A stretch of 64,000 bases of DNA from Burkholderia sp. WAC0059. GTDB lineage: Bacteria; Pseudomonadota; Gammaproteobacteria; Burkholderiales; Burkholderiaceae. The position numbers were made by a program, and so were the translations under genes. The notes under the pieces were generated by a model. The model saw nothing but the letters and a program-made list of their open reading frames with translations, searched no databases and was not told the origin of the DNA. Where the stretch lies: contig NZ_PNEO01000021.1 of assembly GCF_002870125.1 (NCBI RefSeq), positions 44,337 to 108,336 on the forward strand. Direction: 5' to 3'. How positions within the stretch are numbered: position 1 is the stretch's first letter; every line of letters starts with the position of its first letter. Positions 54,720 through 63,892 of the stretch are shown here, piece by piece.

Positions 54720-57008
54720 ATGGACGAACAACTGAAGCAAAGCGCGCTCGCGTATCACCAGAATCCGCGGCCCGGCAAGATTTCGGTCACGCCGACCAAG
54801 CCGCTCTCGAACCAGCTCGACCTTTCGCTCGCCTACTCGCCCGGCGTCGCCGCCGCGTGCATGGCGATTCACGCCGACCCGCTCGACGCGCAGAAGTACA
54901 CCTCGCGCGGCAATCTCGTCGGCGTCGTGACCAACGGCACGGCCGTGCTCGGTCTCGGCAACATCGGCCCGCTCGCGGCGAAGCCCGTGATGGAGGGCAA
55001 GGGCTGCCTCTTCAAGAAGTTCGCGGGCATCGACGTGTTCGACATCGAACTGAACGAGTCGGATCCGGACAAGCTCGTCGAGGCCATCGCGATGCTCGAG
55101 CCGACGCTCGGCGGCATCAACCTCGAGGACATCAAGGCGCCGGAATGCTTCTACATCGAGAAGAAGCTGCGCGAGCGCATGAAGATTCCGGTTTTCCACG
55201 ACGACCAGCACGGCACGGCGATCATCGCGTCGGCGGCCATCCTCAACGGCCTGAAGGTGGTCGGCAAGGATCTCGGCGGCGTGAAGCTCGTGTGCTCGGG
55301 CGCGGGCGCCGCGGCCATCGCGTGCCTCGACCTGCTTCGGGACCTCGGGCTGAAAAAGGAGAACATCCTCGTCGCCGATTCGAAGGGCGTGATCTACGAA
55401 GGGCGCGGCCAGCTCGATCCGACCAAGGCGCGCTATGCTGCGACGACCGACGCGCGCACGCTCGCCGACGCCGTCAAGGGCGCCGACGTGTTCCTCGGCT
55501 GCTCGAGCGCCGGCGTGCTCAAGCCCGAGATGGTCAAGGAGATGGCCGACCGGCCGCTCATCCTCGCGCTCGCGAATCCCGAGCCCGAAATTCGCCCGGA
55601 AGAGGCGAAGAAGGTGCGCCCGGACGCGATCATCGCGACGGGCCGCTCGGACTATCCGAACCAGGTCAACAACGTCCTGTGCTTTCCGTTCATCTTCCGC
55701 GGCGCGCTCGACGTCGGCGCGACGACGATCACCGAGGAGATGAAGCTCGCCGCCGTGCGCGCGATCGCCGAACTGGCGCAGGACGCCGACCAGGGCGACG
55801 AGGTCGCGAAGGCCTACGAGGGCCACTCGCTCGAATTCGGCCCCGAATACCTGATCCCGAAGCCGTTCGATCCGCGCCTCATCATCAAGATCGCGCCGGC
55901 CGTTGCCCAGGCCGCGATGGATTCGGGCGTCGCGACGCGCCCGATCGCCGACATGGACGCCTACCGCGAGCAGCTCGGCGCCACCGTCTACCGCACGGGC
56001 ATGGTGATGCGGCCCGTGTTCGCGGCGGCGAAGGCGCGGCCCGCGCGCATCGTGTTCGCCGAGGGCGAGGACGAGCGCGTGCTGCGCGCCGCGCAGTTCG
56101 TGCTGACCGAGAAGATCGCGAAGCCGATCATCGTCGGCCGGCCCGCCGTCGTCGAGATGCGGCTGAAGAAGATCGGCTCGAAGCTGCGCGCGGGCGAGGA
56201 CTTCGAGATCGTCGATCCCGAAGACGATCCGCGCTACCAGAAGTGCTGGCAGGCCTACCACGAGATCGGCGCGCGCGAGGGCGTGACGCCCGAGGGCGCG
56301 AAGGCGGCGCTGCGCAAGTTCAACACGCTGATCGGCGCGATCCTCGTGCACCTCGGCGACGCGGACGGCATGATCTGCGGGATGATCGACAGCTTCGACA
56401 CGCACCTGAAGTTCGTCCGCCAGGTGTTCGGCCAGGCGCAGCAGGCCGAGAACTATGCGGCGATGAACCTGCTGATGCTGCCGGGCCGCAATCTGTTCAT
56501 TTGCGATACCTACGTGAACGAAGTGCCGAGCGCGCAGTTGCTCGCCGACATGACGATCCTCGCCGCGCGCGAGATCGAGAAGTTCGGCATCGCGCCGAAG
56601 GTCGCGCTGCTGTCGAACTCGAACTTCGGCAGCATCGCGTCGGTGTCGGCGCAGCGCATGGCCGAAGCGCGCCGACTGCTGGCCGAGCGTGCGCCGCAGC
56701 TCGAGGTGGACGGCGAGATGCACGGCGACGCGGCGCTTTCCGAGGCGATCCGCAAGCAGGCGTTTCCGGGCACGGCGTTTTCCGGCGAGGCGAACCTGCT
56801 CGTCATGCCGAACGTCGAGGCGGCCAACATCACGTACAACCTGCTGAAGATGGTCAGCGGCGAAGGCGTGACGGTCGGTCCGTTCCTGCTCGGCACGACG
56901 CGACCCGTGCACATCCTGACGCCGGCCGCGACCGTGCGCCGGATCATCAACATGACTGCCGTGGCATCGGCCAACGCAGCGGCCAACGCAGCGGCCGGCG
57001 CGCGCTGA
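54720..57008 (+). CDS. maeB: NADP-dependent malic enzyme fused to a phosphotransacetylase-like domain
   Basis: A 762-residue MaeB. The N-terminal malic domain has SLAYSPGVAAACMAI, TSRGNLVGVVTNGTAVLGLG and FHDDQHGTAIIASAAILNGL, then the NAD(P)-binding VCSGAGAAAIACLDLLRDLG. A linker leads to the C-terminal phosphate acetyltransferase-like domain from about residue 440 (RIVFAEGEDERVLRAAQFVL), which in MaeB is usually regulatory and binds acetyl-CoA. It turns malate into pyruvate and NADPH. The last 12 residues (ANAAANAAAGA) come from a 12-bp duplication, 56969-56992. The ATG at 54720 is preferred; the upstream frame is non-conserved. Confidence 0.95.
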   Translation: MDEQLKQSALAYHQNPRPGKISVTPTKPLSNQLDLSLAYSPGVAAACMAIHADPLDAQKYTSRGNLVGVVTNGTAVLGLGNIGPLAAKPVMEGKGCLFKKFAGIDVFDIELNESDPDKLVEAIAMLEPTLGGINLEDIKAPECFYIEKKLRERMKIPVFHDDQHGTAIIASAAILNGLKVVGKDLGGVKLVCSGAGAAAIACLDLLRDLGLKKENILVADSKGVIYEGRGQLDPTKARYAATTDARTLADAVKGADVFLGCSSAGVLKPEMVKEMADRPLILALANPEPEIRPEEAKKVRPDAIIATGRSDYPNQVNNVLCFPFIFRGALDVGATTITEEMKLAAVRAIAELAQDADQGDEVAKAYEGHSLEFGPEYLIPKPFDPRLIIKIAPAVAQAAMDSGVATRPIADMDAYREQLGATVYRTGMVMRPVFAAAKARPARIVFAEGEDERVLRAAQFVLTEKIAKPIIVGRPAVVEMRLKKIGSKLRAGEDFEIVDPEDDPRYQKCWQAYHEIGAREGVTPEGAKAALRKFNTLIGAILVHLGDADGMICGMIDSFDTHLKFVRQVFGQAQQAENYAAMNLLMLPGRNLFICDTYVNEVPSAQLLADMTILAAREIEKFGIAPKVALLSNSNFGSIASVSAQRMAEARRLLAERAPQLEVDGEMHGDAALSEAIRKQAFPGTAFSGEANLLVMPNVEAANITYNLLKMVSGEGVTVGPFLLGTTRPVHILTPAATVRRIINMTAVASANAAANAAAGAR

Positions 57009-57077
57009 GCGGGCACAACGCCGGCTGCGGCCGGCGGCGGGTTCCGCCGCCGGTTTCGCCATCGGCATGGCACGAGA

Positions 57078-57115
57078 AAGGGCGTCCCCGCGCGAGCGGG
57101 ACGCCCTTCGTTTTT
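57078..57115 (+). terminator. Rho-independent terminator of maeB
   Basis: AAGGGCGTCCC (57078-57088) pairs perfectly with GGGACGCCCTT (57098-57108), then CG and T5 at 57111-57115. Confidence 0.9.
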
Positions 57116-57171
57116 CCTTCTGTCGCCAGGCGCCCGAACGTCGACATTCAGGCCAGGCGCATCGTCAGGTG

Positions 57172-60100
57172 TCAGGCCGCGTGCCGCGTCGAGCCGTCCC
57201 GCAGCGCGCGCCACTTCGCGAGCAGTGCCGTCTGTTTCGCGCGCACGGCCTCGAGGTTGCGCATCTTCACGTGGCCATAGCCGCGGATCGCGTCGGGCAG
57301 GCCGGCCAGTTCGACCGCGAGCGCGAGGTTGTCGGCGTCGAGCGAGTCCGTCAGCTCGCGCACCAGCGATTCGTACTCGCCGATCAGCGCCCGCTCGATG
57401 CGGCGCTCGGCCGTGTGACCGAACGGATCGAGCGGCGTGCCGCGCAGAAAGCGCAGTTTCGCGAGCACGCGCATGACGGTCAGCATCCGCCGGCCGTACC
57501 GCTTTTTCAGCGGATGCCCGTGCTCGTCCTTTTTCGCGAAGAGCGGCGGCGCGAGATAGAAATTGAGCGTCCAGTCGCCTTCGAAGTTCGCCTTGAGCTT
57601 CTCGACGAACGACGGGTCGGCATGGAGCCGCGCCACTTCGTACTCGTCCTTGTAAGCCATCAGCTTGTGCAGATTCTTCGCGACAGTCCCGGTGAGCGGA
57701 AACTGGCCGTCGGCGCGTTCCAGCCGCGCCTCGGCCGCCCGCACGGCCGCAACCGCGGCGCGATAGCGTGCCGCGTAGGCGTCGTTCTGCCAGACGCGCA
57801 GAAGGTCGGCACGGCGGTCGATCAGGGCGTCGAGCGCGTTGGGCGTGCGCAGCGTCACGATCTTGGCGTCCGGCGTTTCGTCGACCCGTTCTCCGGCTTC
57901 GACGCCCGCATGGGGCGCGACGAGGCGGTTCAGCGCGGCCGGATCGTGCGCGGCGCGGCGGCCCCATTCGAAGGCCGCGAGGTTATTCTCGACCTGCACG
58001 CCGTTCAGCTCGACGGCGCGCCGCAGCGACTCGCGCGCGAGCGGCAGCCAGCCGAACTGCCACGCGTAGCCGAGCACGAACGGGTTCGTGTAGATCGCGT
58101 CGCCGAGCAGCGCGACGGCGAGGCGGTTGGCGTCCACGGTCGCCACGTTGGCGTCGCCCGCGGCCGCGCGCACGTCGGCCTCGGTGTTCGAGCCGGGGAA
58201 GCGCCAGTCCGGGTTGCGGATGAAGTCGGCCGTCGGCGTCGGCGCGCTGTTCAGCACGACGCGCGTGCGGCCCGACTGCATTCTCGACACGCATTCGTCG
58301 CTCGCGCTCACGATGGCGTCGCCGCCGATCACGAGGTTCGCCTCGCCCATCGCGATGCGCGTGGCGTGGATGTCGTCGGGACGGTTCGCGATCTGCACGT
58401 GGCTCATCACCGCGCCGCCCTTTTGCGCGAGGCCCGTGACGTCGAGCACGGTGACGCCCTTGCTTTCGAGGTGCGCGGCCATGCCGAGCAGCGCGCCGAT
58501 GGTCACGACGCCGGTGCCGCCCACGCCGGTCACGAGCACGCCGTAGGGGCGGCCGATCGCGGGCGGGGTGGGCGGCGGCACGGGCGGAAGCATGTCGTTA
58601 GCGATGTTTGCGGCCCGGGGCTTGCGCAACTGGCCGCCTTCGATGGACACGAAGCTCGGACAGAAGCCGTTCAGGCACGAGAAGTCCTTGTTGCAGCTCG
58701 ACTGGTTGATCTGCCGCTTCGTGCCGAATTCGGTTTCGAGCGGCTCGACCGAGAGGCAGTTCGACTGCACGGAGCAGTCGCCGCAGCCTTCGCAGACGGC
58801 CTCGTTGATGACGACGCGCCGCGCCGGGTCGGGGAGCATGCCGCGCTTGCGGCGGCGGCGCTTCTCGGTCGCGCAGGTCTGGTCGTAGATCAGGATCGTC
58901 GTGCCGGGCACCTCGCGCAGTTCGCGCTGGATCGCGTCGAGCTGCTCGCGGGCATGCACCGTCACGCCCGGCGCGAGGTTCGACGCCGCTCCGGAGGCCG
59001 CCGCGTAGCGGGCCGGCTCGTCGGTCACGATGACGATCTTCGCCGCGCCCTCGGCGGCGAGCTGCCAGGTGATCTGCGGCACGGTCAGCATGCCGTCGAC
59101 GGGCTGACCGCCCGTCATCGCCACGGCGTCGTTGTAAAGGAGCTTGTAGGTGATGTTCGCTTTCGCGGCGATGGCCGCCCGGACGGCGAGCAGGCCCGAG
59201 TGGAAGTAGGTGCCGTCGCCGAGGTTCGCGAATACGTGCGTTTCGCTTGTAAACGGTGCCTGGCCGATCCACGGAACGCCTTCGCCGCCCATCTGGCTGA
59301 CCGTGCTGGTGCGGCGGTCCATCCAGACAGCCATGTAGTGACAGCCGATGCCGGCCATCGCGCGCGAGCCTTCGGGCACGCTGGTCGAGGTGTTGTGCGG
59401 GCAGCCGGGGCAGAACCACGGCTTGCGCTCGACTTGCACGCGCGGCAACGCGTGCGCCTTCTCCTTCGCCTCGATGACGGCCATGCGCGCCGCGATGCCC
59501 GCGCGCACGTCGGCGGGCAGATCGAACTTTTCGAGCCGCGTCGCGATCGCCTTCGCGATGAGGGCCGGCGACAGCTCGTAATGCGCGGGCAGCAGCCAGT
59601 TGCCCATCGGCACCGACCATTCGCCGCCCGCGCCGTCCTTCTCGTCGAACTTGCCGTAGACGCGCGGCCGCTCGCCGTCGGGCCAGTTGTAGAGTTCTTC
59701 CTTGATGGCGTACTCGAGAATCTGGCGCTTCTCCTCGACCACGAGGATTTCCTCGAGCCCGCGCGCGAACGTCTGCGCGCCCCGGGCTTCGAGCGGCCAC
59801 ACGCAGCCGACCTTATAGAGCCGCACGCCGATGCGCGCGCAGGTGGCGTCGTCGAGGCCGAGGTCGGTCAGCGCCTGGCGCACGTCGAGGTAGGCCTTGC
59901 CACCCGTGAGAATGCCGAAGCGCGCATGCGGCGAGTCGATCTCGATGCGGTCGAGCCGGTTCGCGCGCACGTAGGCGAGCGCCGCGTACCACTTGTAGTC
60001 GAGCAGACGCGCTTCCTGCGCGAGCGGCGGGTCGGGCCAGCGGATGTTGAGGCCGCCCTCGGGCATCGCGAAGTCGTCGGGCAGCACGATGCGGGTGCGG

Positions 60101-60792
60101 TGCGGGTCCAGTTCGACCGAGGCCGACGATTCCACGACGTCGGTCACGCATTTCATGGCGACCCAGAGGCCGGAGTAGCGGCTCATGGCCCAGCCGTGCA
60201 GACCGAAGTCGAGATATTCCTGAACGTTGGCGGGGAACAGCACCGGCAACCCGCACGCCTTGAAGAGATGTTCGGACTGGTGCGCGAGCGTCGACGACTT
60301 GGCCGCGTGGTCGTCGCCGGCCAGTACGAGCACGCCGCCGTGGCGCGACGAGCCGGCCGAGTTGCCGTGCTTGAGCACGTCGCCGGAGCGGTCGACGCCG
60401 GGCCCCTTGCCGTACCACATCGCGAAGACGCCGTCGTACTTCGCGCCGGGATAGAGATTGACCTGCTGCGAACCCCAGACGGCGGTGGCGGCGAGATCCT
60501 CGTTGACGCCGGGCTGGAACACGATCCGGTGGGCGGCGAGATGTCGTTTCGCTTTCCAGAGCGAGAGGTCGAGGCCGCCGAGCGGCGAGCCCCGATAGCC
60601 GGAGACGAATCCCGCGGTGTCGAGTCCCGCGGCCCGGTCGCGCTCCTGTTGCAGCATCGGCAGGCGCACGAGCGCCTGGACGCCGCTCATGTACGCGCGG
60701 CCGCGCGTCAGCGTGTATTTGTCGTCGAGCGTGACGGTCGATAGCGCTGCCTCGAGCGAGGCTCGCTGGCCTGCTTCCAGCGGGGCGTTCAT
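57172..60792 (-). CDS. Fused indolepyruvate ferredoxin oxidoreductase (IorAB type)
   Basis: A 1206-residue single-chain 2-oxoacid:ferredoxin oxidoreductase. The N-terminal half carries a pyruvate-type TPP domain arrangement (FVSGYRGSPLGGLDLSLWKA), the middle has FCPGCPHNTSTSV, GIGCHYMAVWMDRRTST and ANLGDGTYFHSGL for thiamine diphosphate and Mg. Cluster ligands lie in CEGCGDCSVQSNCLS and SCLNGFCPS, and GVGGTGVVTIGALLG starts the gamma-like domain. It converts arylpyruvates to aryl-acetyl-CoA and reduces ferredoxin. GGAGGAG precedes the ATG at 60792. Long fused forms of this kind occur in many Burkholderiaceae. Confidence 0.93.
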   Translation of the reverse strand: MNAPLEAGQRASLEAALSTVTLDDKYTLTRGRAYMSGVQALVRLPMLQQERDRAAGLDTAGFVSGYRGSPLGGLDLSLWKAKRHLAAHRIVFQPGVNEDLAATAVWGSQQVNLYPGAKYDGVFAMWYGKGPGVDRSGDVLKHGNSAGSSRHGGVLVLAGDDHAAKSSTLAHQSEHLFKACGLPVLFPANVQEYLDFGLHGWAMSRYSGLWVAMKCVTDVVESSASVELDPHRTRIVLPDDFAMPEGGLNIRWPDPPLAQEARLLDYKWYAALAYVRANRLDRIEIDSPHARFGILTGGKAYLDVRQALTDLGLDDATCARIGVRLYKVGCVWPLEARGAQTFARGLEEILVVEEKRQILEYAIKEELYNWPDGERPRVYGKFDEKDGAGGEWSVPMGNWLLPAHYELSPALIAKAIATRLEKFDLPADVRAGIAARMAVIEAKEKAHALPRVQVERKPWFCPGCPHNTSTSVPEGSRAMAGIGCHYMAVWMDRRTSTVSQMGGEGVPWIGQAPFTSETHVFANLGDGTYFHSGLLAVRAAIAAKANITYKLLYNDAVAMTGGQPVDGMLTVPQITWQLAAEGAAKIVIVTDEPARYAAASGAASNLAPGVTVHAREQLDAIQRELREVPGTTILIYDQTCATEKRRRRKRGMLPDPARRVVINEAVCEGCGDCSVQSNCLSVEPLETEFGTKRQINQSSCNKDFSCLNGFCPSFVSIEGGQLRKPRAANIANDMLPPVPPPTPPAIGRPYGVLVTGVGGTGVVTIGALLGMAAHLESKGVTVLDVTGLAQKGGAVMSHVQIANRPDDIHATRIAMGEANLVIGGDAIVSASDECVSRMQSGRTRVVLNSAPTPTADFIRNPDWRFPGSNTEADVRAAAGDANVATVDANRLAVALLGDAIYTNPFVLGYAWQFGWLPLARESLRRAVELNGVQVENNLAAFEWGRRAAHDPAALNRLVAPHAGVEAGERVDETPDAKIVTLRTPNALDALIDRRADLLRVWQNDAYAARYRAAVAAVRAAEARLERADGQFPLTGTVAKNLHKLMAYKDEYEVARLHADPSFVEKLKANFEGDWTLNFYLAPPLFAKKDEHGHPLKKRYGRRMLTVMRVLAKLRFLRGTPLDPFGHTAERRIERALIGEYESLVRELTDSLDADNLALAVELAGLPDAIRGYGHVKMRNLEAVRAKQTALLAKWRALRDGSTRHAA

Positions 60793-61188
60793 GTTCTGTG
60801 CTCCTCCACCCGGTTTGGGATCGCCAAAACTTCGATGCCCTGCGCATCTTGTGAATGCTCGGGCCGGGAGCCCCCATATTGACGGCTTTTCAGCGGCGGC
60901 AGCACTGGGGCAAACCCGTCGCCAGGAGCGGGTCTGTCGGGACGGGGATGGATGGCATCGGCGGAGGCATGGTCGGACGAAGCGTGCCGCAGGCGGCGAT
61001 GCGACCCGGACTTGTCCGTTCGTACCTGTATCGAAACGATGCTTCGGGTAACAGCCTGTAAAAGACCTTCTCCGACCGGAACCGGACTTGATATTTCTGT
61101 CTAATCCCCCACCTGTGCAAGCTGCGCGACGTTCCGCATTCCTCGCGGGATGCCGCCGCGACAGGCAAGTCTGAAAAAAGGAGTACGC
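60793..61188. other. Gap between the indolepyruvate oxidoreductase and a small secreted peptide gene
   Basis: A 396-base divergent region. It must hold both promoters. The AT-richer segment 61080-61110 (CTTGATATTTCTGTCTAATC) is the best candidate. No gene or RNA was recognised. Confidence 0.4.
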
Positions 61189-61377
61189 ATGAACCATCGA
61201 CACATCCAGACCTTCCTGACGGTCTCGGCCGCTTTCTTTGCCCTGAGCGCGCCGCTGCGTTCGAACGCGGCCGGCAGCGAGGCCGTGAATGCGGTTTCCC
61301 GTTGTGCCCAGCACGCCGTGACGGCGCGCGCCGATGCGACGCGTTCGTCGACCGGCCGCGTGAGCGGGCAGTCCTGA
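61189..61377 (+). CDS. Small secreted protein of unknown function
   Basis: A 62-residue protein. MNHRHIQTFLTVSAAFFALS is followed by a probable signal cleavage after RSNAA near residue 28, leaving about 34 mature residues rich in Ala, Ser and Arg with a single Cys. AAAAAGGAG lies seven bases upstream of the ATG, a strong ribosome binding site, and a perfect terminator follows at 61466-61499, so it is probably expressed. I cannot name the family. Confidence 0.6.
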   Translation: MNHRHIQTFLTVSAAFFALSAPLRSNAAGSEAVNAVSRCAQHAVTARADATRSSTGRVSGQS

Positions 61378-61465
61378 TACGGCGCTGACGCGTCGTTCCA
61401 TTCGTGTCCGCTGCCGGCGGTGATGAGCCGGCAGCGGATTTCCCAAAAGGCAAGACCCAAAAGGC

Positions 61466-61499
61466 AAGGGCGAAGATCGTGGGATCTTCGCCCTTTTTG
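61466..61499 (+). terminator. Rho-independent terminator of the small secreted protein gene
   Basis: AAGGGCGAAGATC (61466-61478), loop GTGG, then GATCTTCGCCCTT (61483-61495), followed by T residues to 61498. It may also end the converging acetyltransferase transcript. Confidence 0.88.
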
Positions 61500-61567
61500 T
61501 TCGGCTGGACGTTCGGCGGGAAAGCGGGAAGAAGGCGGCCGTCGATTTGCCGGCGCCGTGCCGCCGA

Positions 61568-62233
61568 TCAGGCGGCGACGGGCTGCGGCAGCATCGACTC
61601 GATCAGCCTCGAGGCCTCGCGGGCCTGGCGCTTGAGCGCGTAGTCGAACACGGCGGCCTGCTCCTGCAGCATCTCCGTGAGGATGGTGCTCTGGTCGGCC
61701 GGGGCCAGCGACAGATAGGCATCGGCCTCGCCGTAGGCATGCTCGATTTTCATGCCCGACTTCTTCGCGATGTGCATCATCGTCGAATTGCGCGAGAGGC
61801 AATGCATGTAGAGCGTCGTGACGTGCGTGTTGCGGCAGCGGATCGCCGCGCGTTCGAACAGCTTCGTGCCGATGCCGTGGCCGCGCGCGCATTCGAGCAC
61901 CGAGACGCCGAGCTCGGCCGTGCGGCCGTTGCCGTTCGCCGGCAGATAGGCGAGGTGGCCGACGCCGACCAGTTGCAGATGCTTGTCGAATACGCCGAAC
62001 ACGGCGTCGTCGATGAAGTCCATGGTCCGGACGTAGCGCTCGATCACGTGGTCGGGCGCGGCCTGGCCGAAACGCAGCAGCCGGTCTTCTTCGTCGAGCG
62101 ACAGGAAGTGGGCGAGCAGGCGCTCCCGGTCGGCGGACGTAAGCACACGCACCAGAGCGGGCGCGCGATCCGACGACGCATGGCGGCCGGACCGCGAGTC
62201 CGGCGCATGGGCGTGAGAGGCGAGCTTGTTCAT
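61568..62233 (-). CDS. GNAT family N-acetyltransferase
   Basis: A 221-residue protein with a Gcn5-type fold. After a His/Ser-rich N-terminal extension of about 30 residues, the fold runs from VRVLTSADRERLLAHFLSLD; the acetyl-CoA pyrophosphate loop is ARGHGIGTKLFERAAIRC near residue 116 (RGHGIG fits the R/QxxGxG/A motif). LVGVGHLAY and LYMHCLSRNSTMMHIAKKSG complete the domain. The acceptor is unknown. It converges with the small secreted gene. Confidence 0.88.
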   Translation of the reverse strand: MNKLASHAHAPDSRSGRHASSDRAPALVRVLTSADRERLLAHFLSLDEEDRLLRFGQAAPDHVIERYVRTMDFIDDAVFGVFDKHLQLVGVGHLAYLPANGNGRTAELGVSVLECARGHGIGTKLFERAAIRCRNTHVTTLYMHCLSRNSTMMHIAKKSGMKIEHAYGEADAYLSLAPADQSTILTEMLQEQAAVFDYALKRQAREASRLIESMLPQPVAA

Positions 62234-62566
62234 GGGGCGGTTCTCCTTGTTCAGGGCCTGTGACGCAATGCAATGGTGCGCCGCAGAAATGAATTGTATA
62301 CGAAACCCGATGGCTGAACTAGGGAAAACCCGTATTCCGGACTGGGGTGGGTTACCAGTTGGCCGGCCTTCCTTTTCTATCTATTTGATTTTTATTTTGA
62401 ATTAAAAGGGGTGGATGCAGATTGCCGTCGTTGGCCGGCGGCAATGCTGGATGTTGCTGTGCAAAATGCGTCGGGGAGGATGGCCGCGGAGTGCGTCGGG
62501 CCGCTGTGTGCCTTGGGTCGGGCGCATCGGGCACAATGAACGTTTTGTCCTTTCCCCGATTCCGGC
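62234..62566. other. AT-rich gap before the SGNH hydrolase gene
   Basis: A 333-base divergent region. Bases 62360-62410 are AT-rich compared with the rest (TATCTATTTGATTTTTATTT then GAATTAAAAG), as expected of a promoter or protein-bound segment. No gene was recognised. Confidence 0.45.
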
Positions 62567-63829
62567 ATGAAATTTCGTCAGTTCGTTCGCGTTGCGTGCG
62601 TGGGTTTGCCGTTGGCGCTCTCCGTGTGGACGTCGCCGTCCCGCGCCGCCGGGACCGGCGCGCCCTGGGTGACGGCATGGGCGACGGCCCTGCAGGCCAT
62701 TCCCCAAAATCCGGCGTTGCCGCCGCTGTACCGGGCGCCCGACGTTGCCGGGCGGACTGTCCGGCAAATCGTTTATCCGACGCTTGGCGGCCATGTCGTG
62801 CGTATTCACGTGAGTAACGAGTACGGCAGCGAGCCGTTGGTGATTCGCGCGCTGAGTCTCGCGCCGTCGGCGGGGAGCGCTGGCATCGATGCGGGCCGCC
62901 TCGTTCAGGTGACGTTTGGCGGCAGGCCATCGTTGTCGCTGCCGCCCGGGGGCGAGATGGATAGCGATCCCGCGCGCATCGAGATCGCCCGGGGCCAGCC
63001 TTACGCGTTGAGCGCCTATATGGGCGAGGTTCAGCGCTTGACCGGCTGGCATCGCGTCGCGAGCCAGGTCAACTACGTGTCCCTGCCGGGCAATCACGTC
63101 GACGACGCATCGGGCGCCTCCTATGCGCAGCGGTTCACGCAGTATGCATGGGTGACGGGGTTCCAGATCGAGGCGCCGGGCGCCTCGACGGTTGCCGCGA
63201 TCGGGGACTCGATCACCGACGGGATGCGCTCGAGCCTCGATCGGAACCGCCGCTGGCCGGACGGGCTGGCCCGGCGTCTTGCCGCGAGCGGGAATACGTC
63301 GACGGCGGTGATCGATCTGGGCATCAGCGGAAACCGGTTGCTCAACGACTCGGCCTGCTACGGCGATGCGTTGCAACGGCGCTTCGGACACGACGTCGTC
63401 CAGCATCCGGGCGTGCGAACGGCGATCCTGCTGATCGGTATTAACGACATCAACTTCCAGGCGACGACGCCTCGTAGCGGACTCGATTGCGATTCTCCCC
63501 ATGCCGGGGTCGATGCCGACGACCTGATCGCCGGGTATCGACGCGTGATTGCCGAGGCGCACGCGCATGGCATCCGGATATTGGGTGCAACGCTGACGCC
63601 GGCGTCGCTGCCGGCAGGGCGCGAGGCGATTCGGCTGGCCGCGAATCGATGGATCAGAACGGGCGGCGCCTTTGATGGCGTGGTGGATTTCGACGCTGCG
63701 CTGCGGGACGCGGCGCATCCGGCGCAACTACGCAGCGAATACGATAGCGGGGACCACATACATCCCAACGATGCGGGCTATGCGGTGATGGCCGATGCCG
63801 TGCCGCTGGAAGCGCTGGCGGGGCGGTGA
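62567..63829 (+). CDS. Exported SGNH/GDSL hydrolase
   Basis: A 420-residue secreted esterase-like protein. The signal peptide ends near SPSRAAG at residue 28. An N-terminal beta-sandwich region (WVTAWATALQAIPQNPAL) precedes the catalytic part: block I IGDSITDGM near residue 213 (nucleophile Ser), block II LGISGNRLL (Gly), block III IGINDIN (Asn) and block V GDHIHPND (Asp, His). It belongs to the rhamnogalacturonan acetylesterase-like SGNH branch by layout; the substrate is unknown. The promoter of the rRNA operon follows directly. Confidence 0.9.
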   Translation: MKFRQFVRVACVGLPLALSVWTSPSRAAGTGAPWVTAWATALQAIPQNPALPPLYRAPDVAGRTVRQIVYPTLGGHVVRIHVSNEYGSEPLVIRALSLAPSAGSAGIDAGRLVQVTFGGRPSLSLPPGGEMDSDPARIEIARGQPYALSAYMGEVQRLTGWHRVASQVNYVSLPGNHVDDASGASYAQRFTQYAWVTGFQIEAPGASTVAAIGDSITDGMRSSLDRNRRWPDGLARRLAASGNTSTAVIDLGISGNRLLNDSACYGDALQRRFGHDVVQHPGVRTAILLIGINDINFQATTPRSGLDCDSPHAGVDADDLIAGYRRVIAEAHAHGIRILGATLTPASLPAGREAIRLAANRWIRTGGAFDGVVDFDAALRDAAHPAQLRSEYDSGDHIHPNDAGYAVMADAVPLEALAGR

Positions 63830-63863
63830 AACGGGGCCTTATAAGCTTCCTCGCCGAAAGTAG

Positions 63864-63892
63864 TTGACGGGTTCTGGTTTGGTGCGCATAAT
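63864..63892 (+). promoter_or_regulatory. rRNA operon promoter
   Basis: TTGACG (63864-63869) and CATAAT (63887-63892) are spaced by 17 bases. The sequence downstream, with an antiterminator-like GGCTCTTTAAAAA, is typical of Burkholderia rRNA leaders. A GACCCGG/CCGGGTC hairpin lies at 63922-63945. Confidence 0.85.

Noticed and set aside
54194..57280. 1028-codon plus-strand open frame
   Set aside because: It covers maeB in a shifted frame. The translation is Arg-rich with no domains, while the maeB frame is full of conserved motifs.
57067..60744. 1225-codon plus-strand open frame
   Set aside because: Mirror of the indolepyruvate oxidoreductase gene; no recognisable domain.
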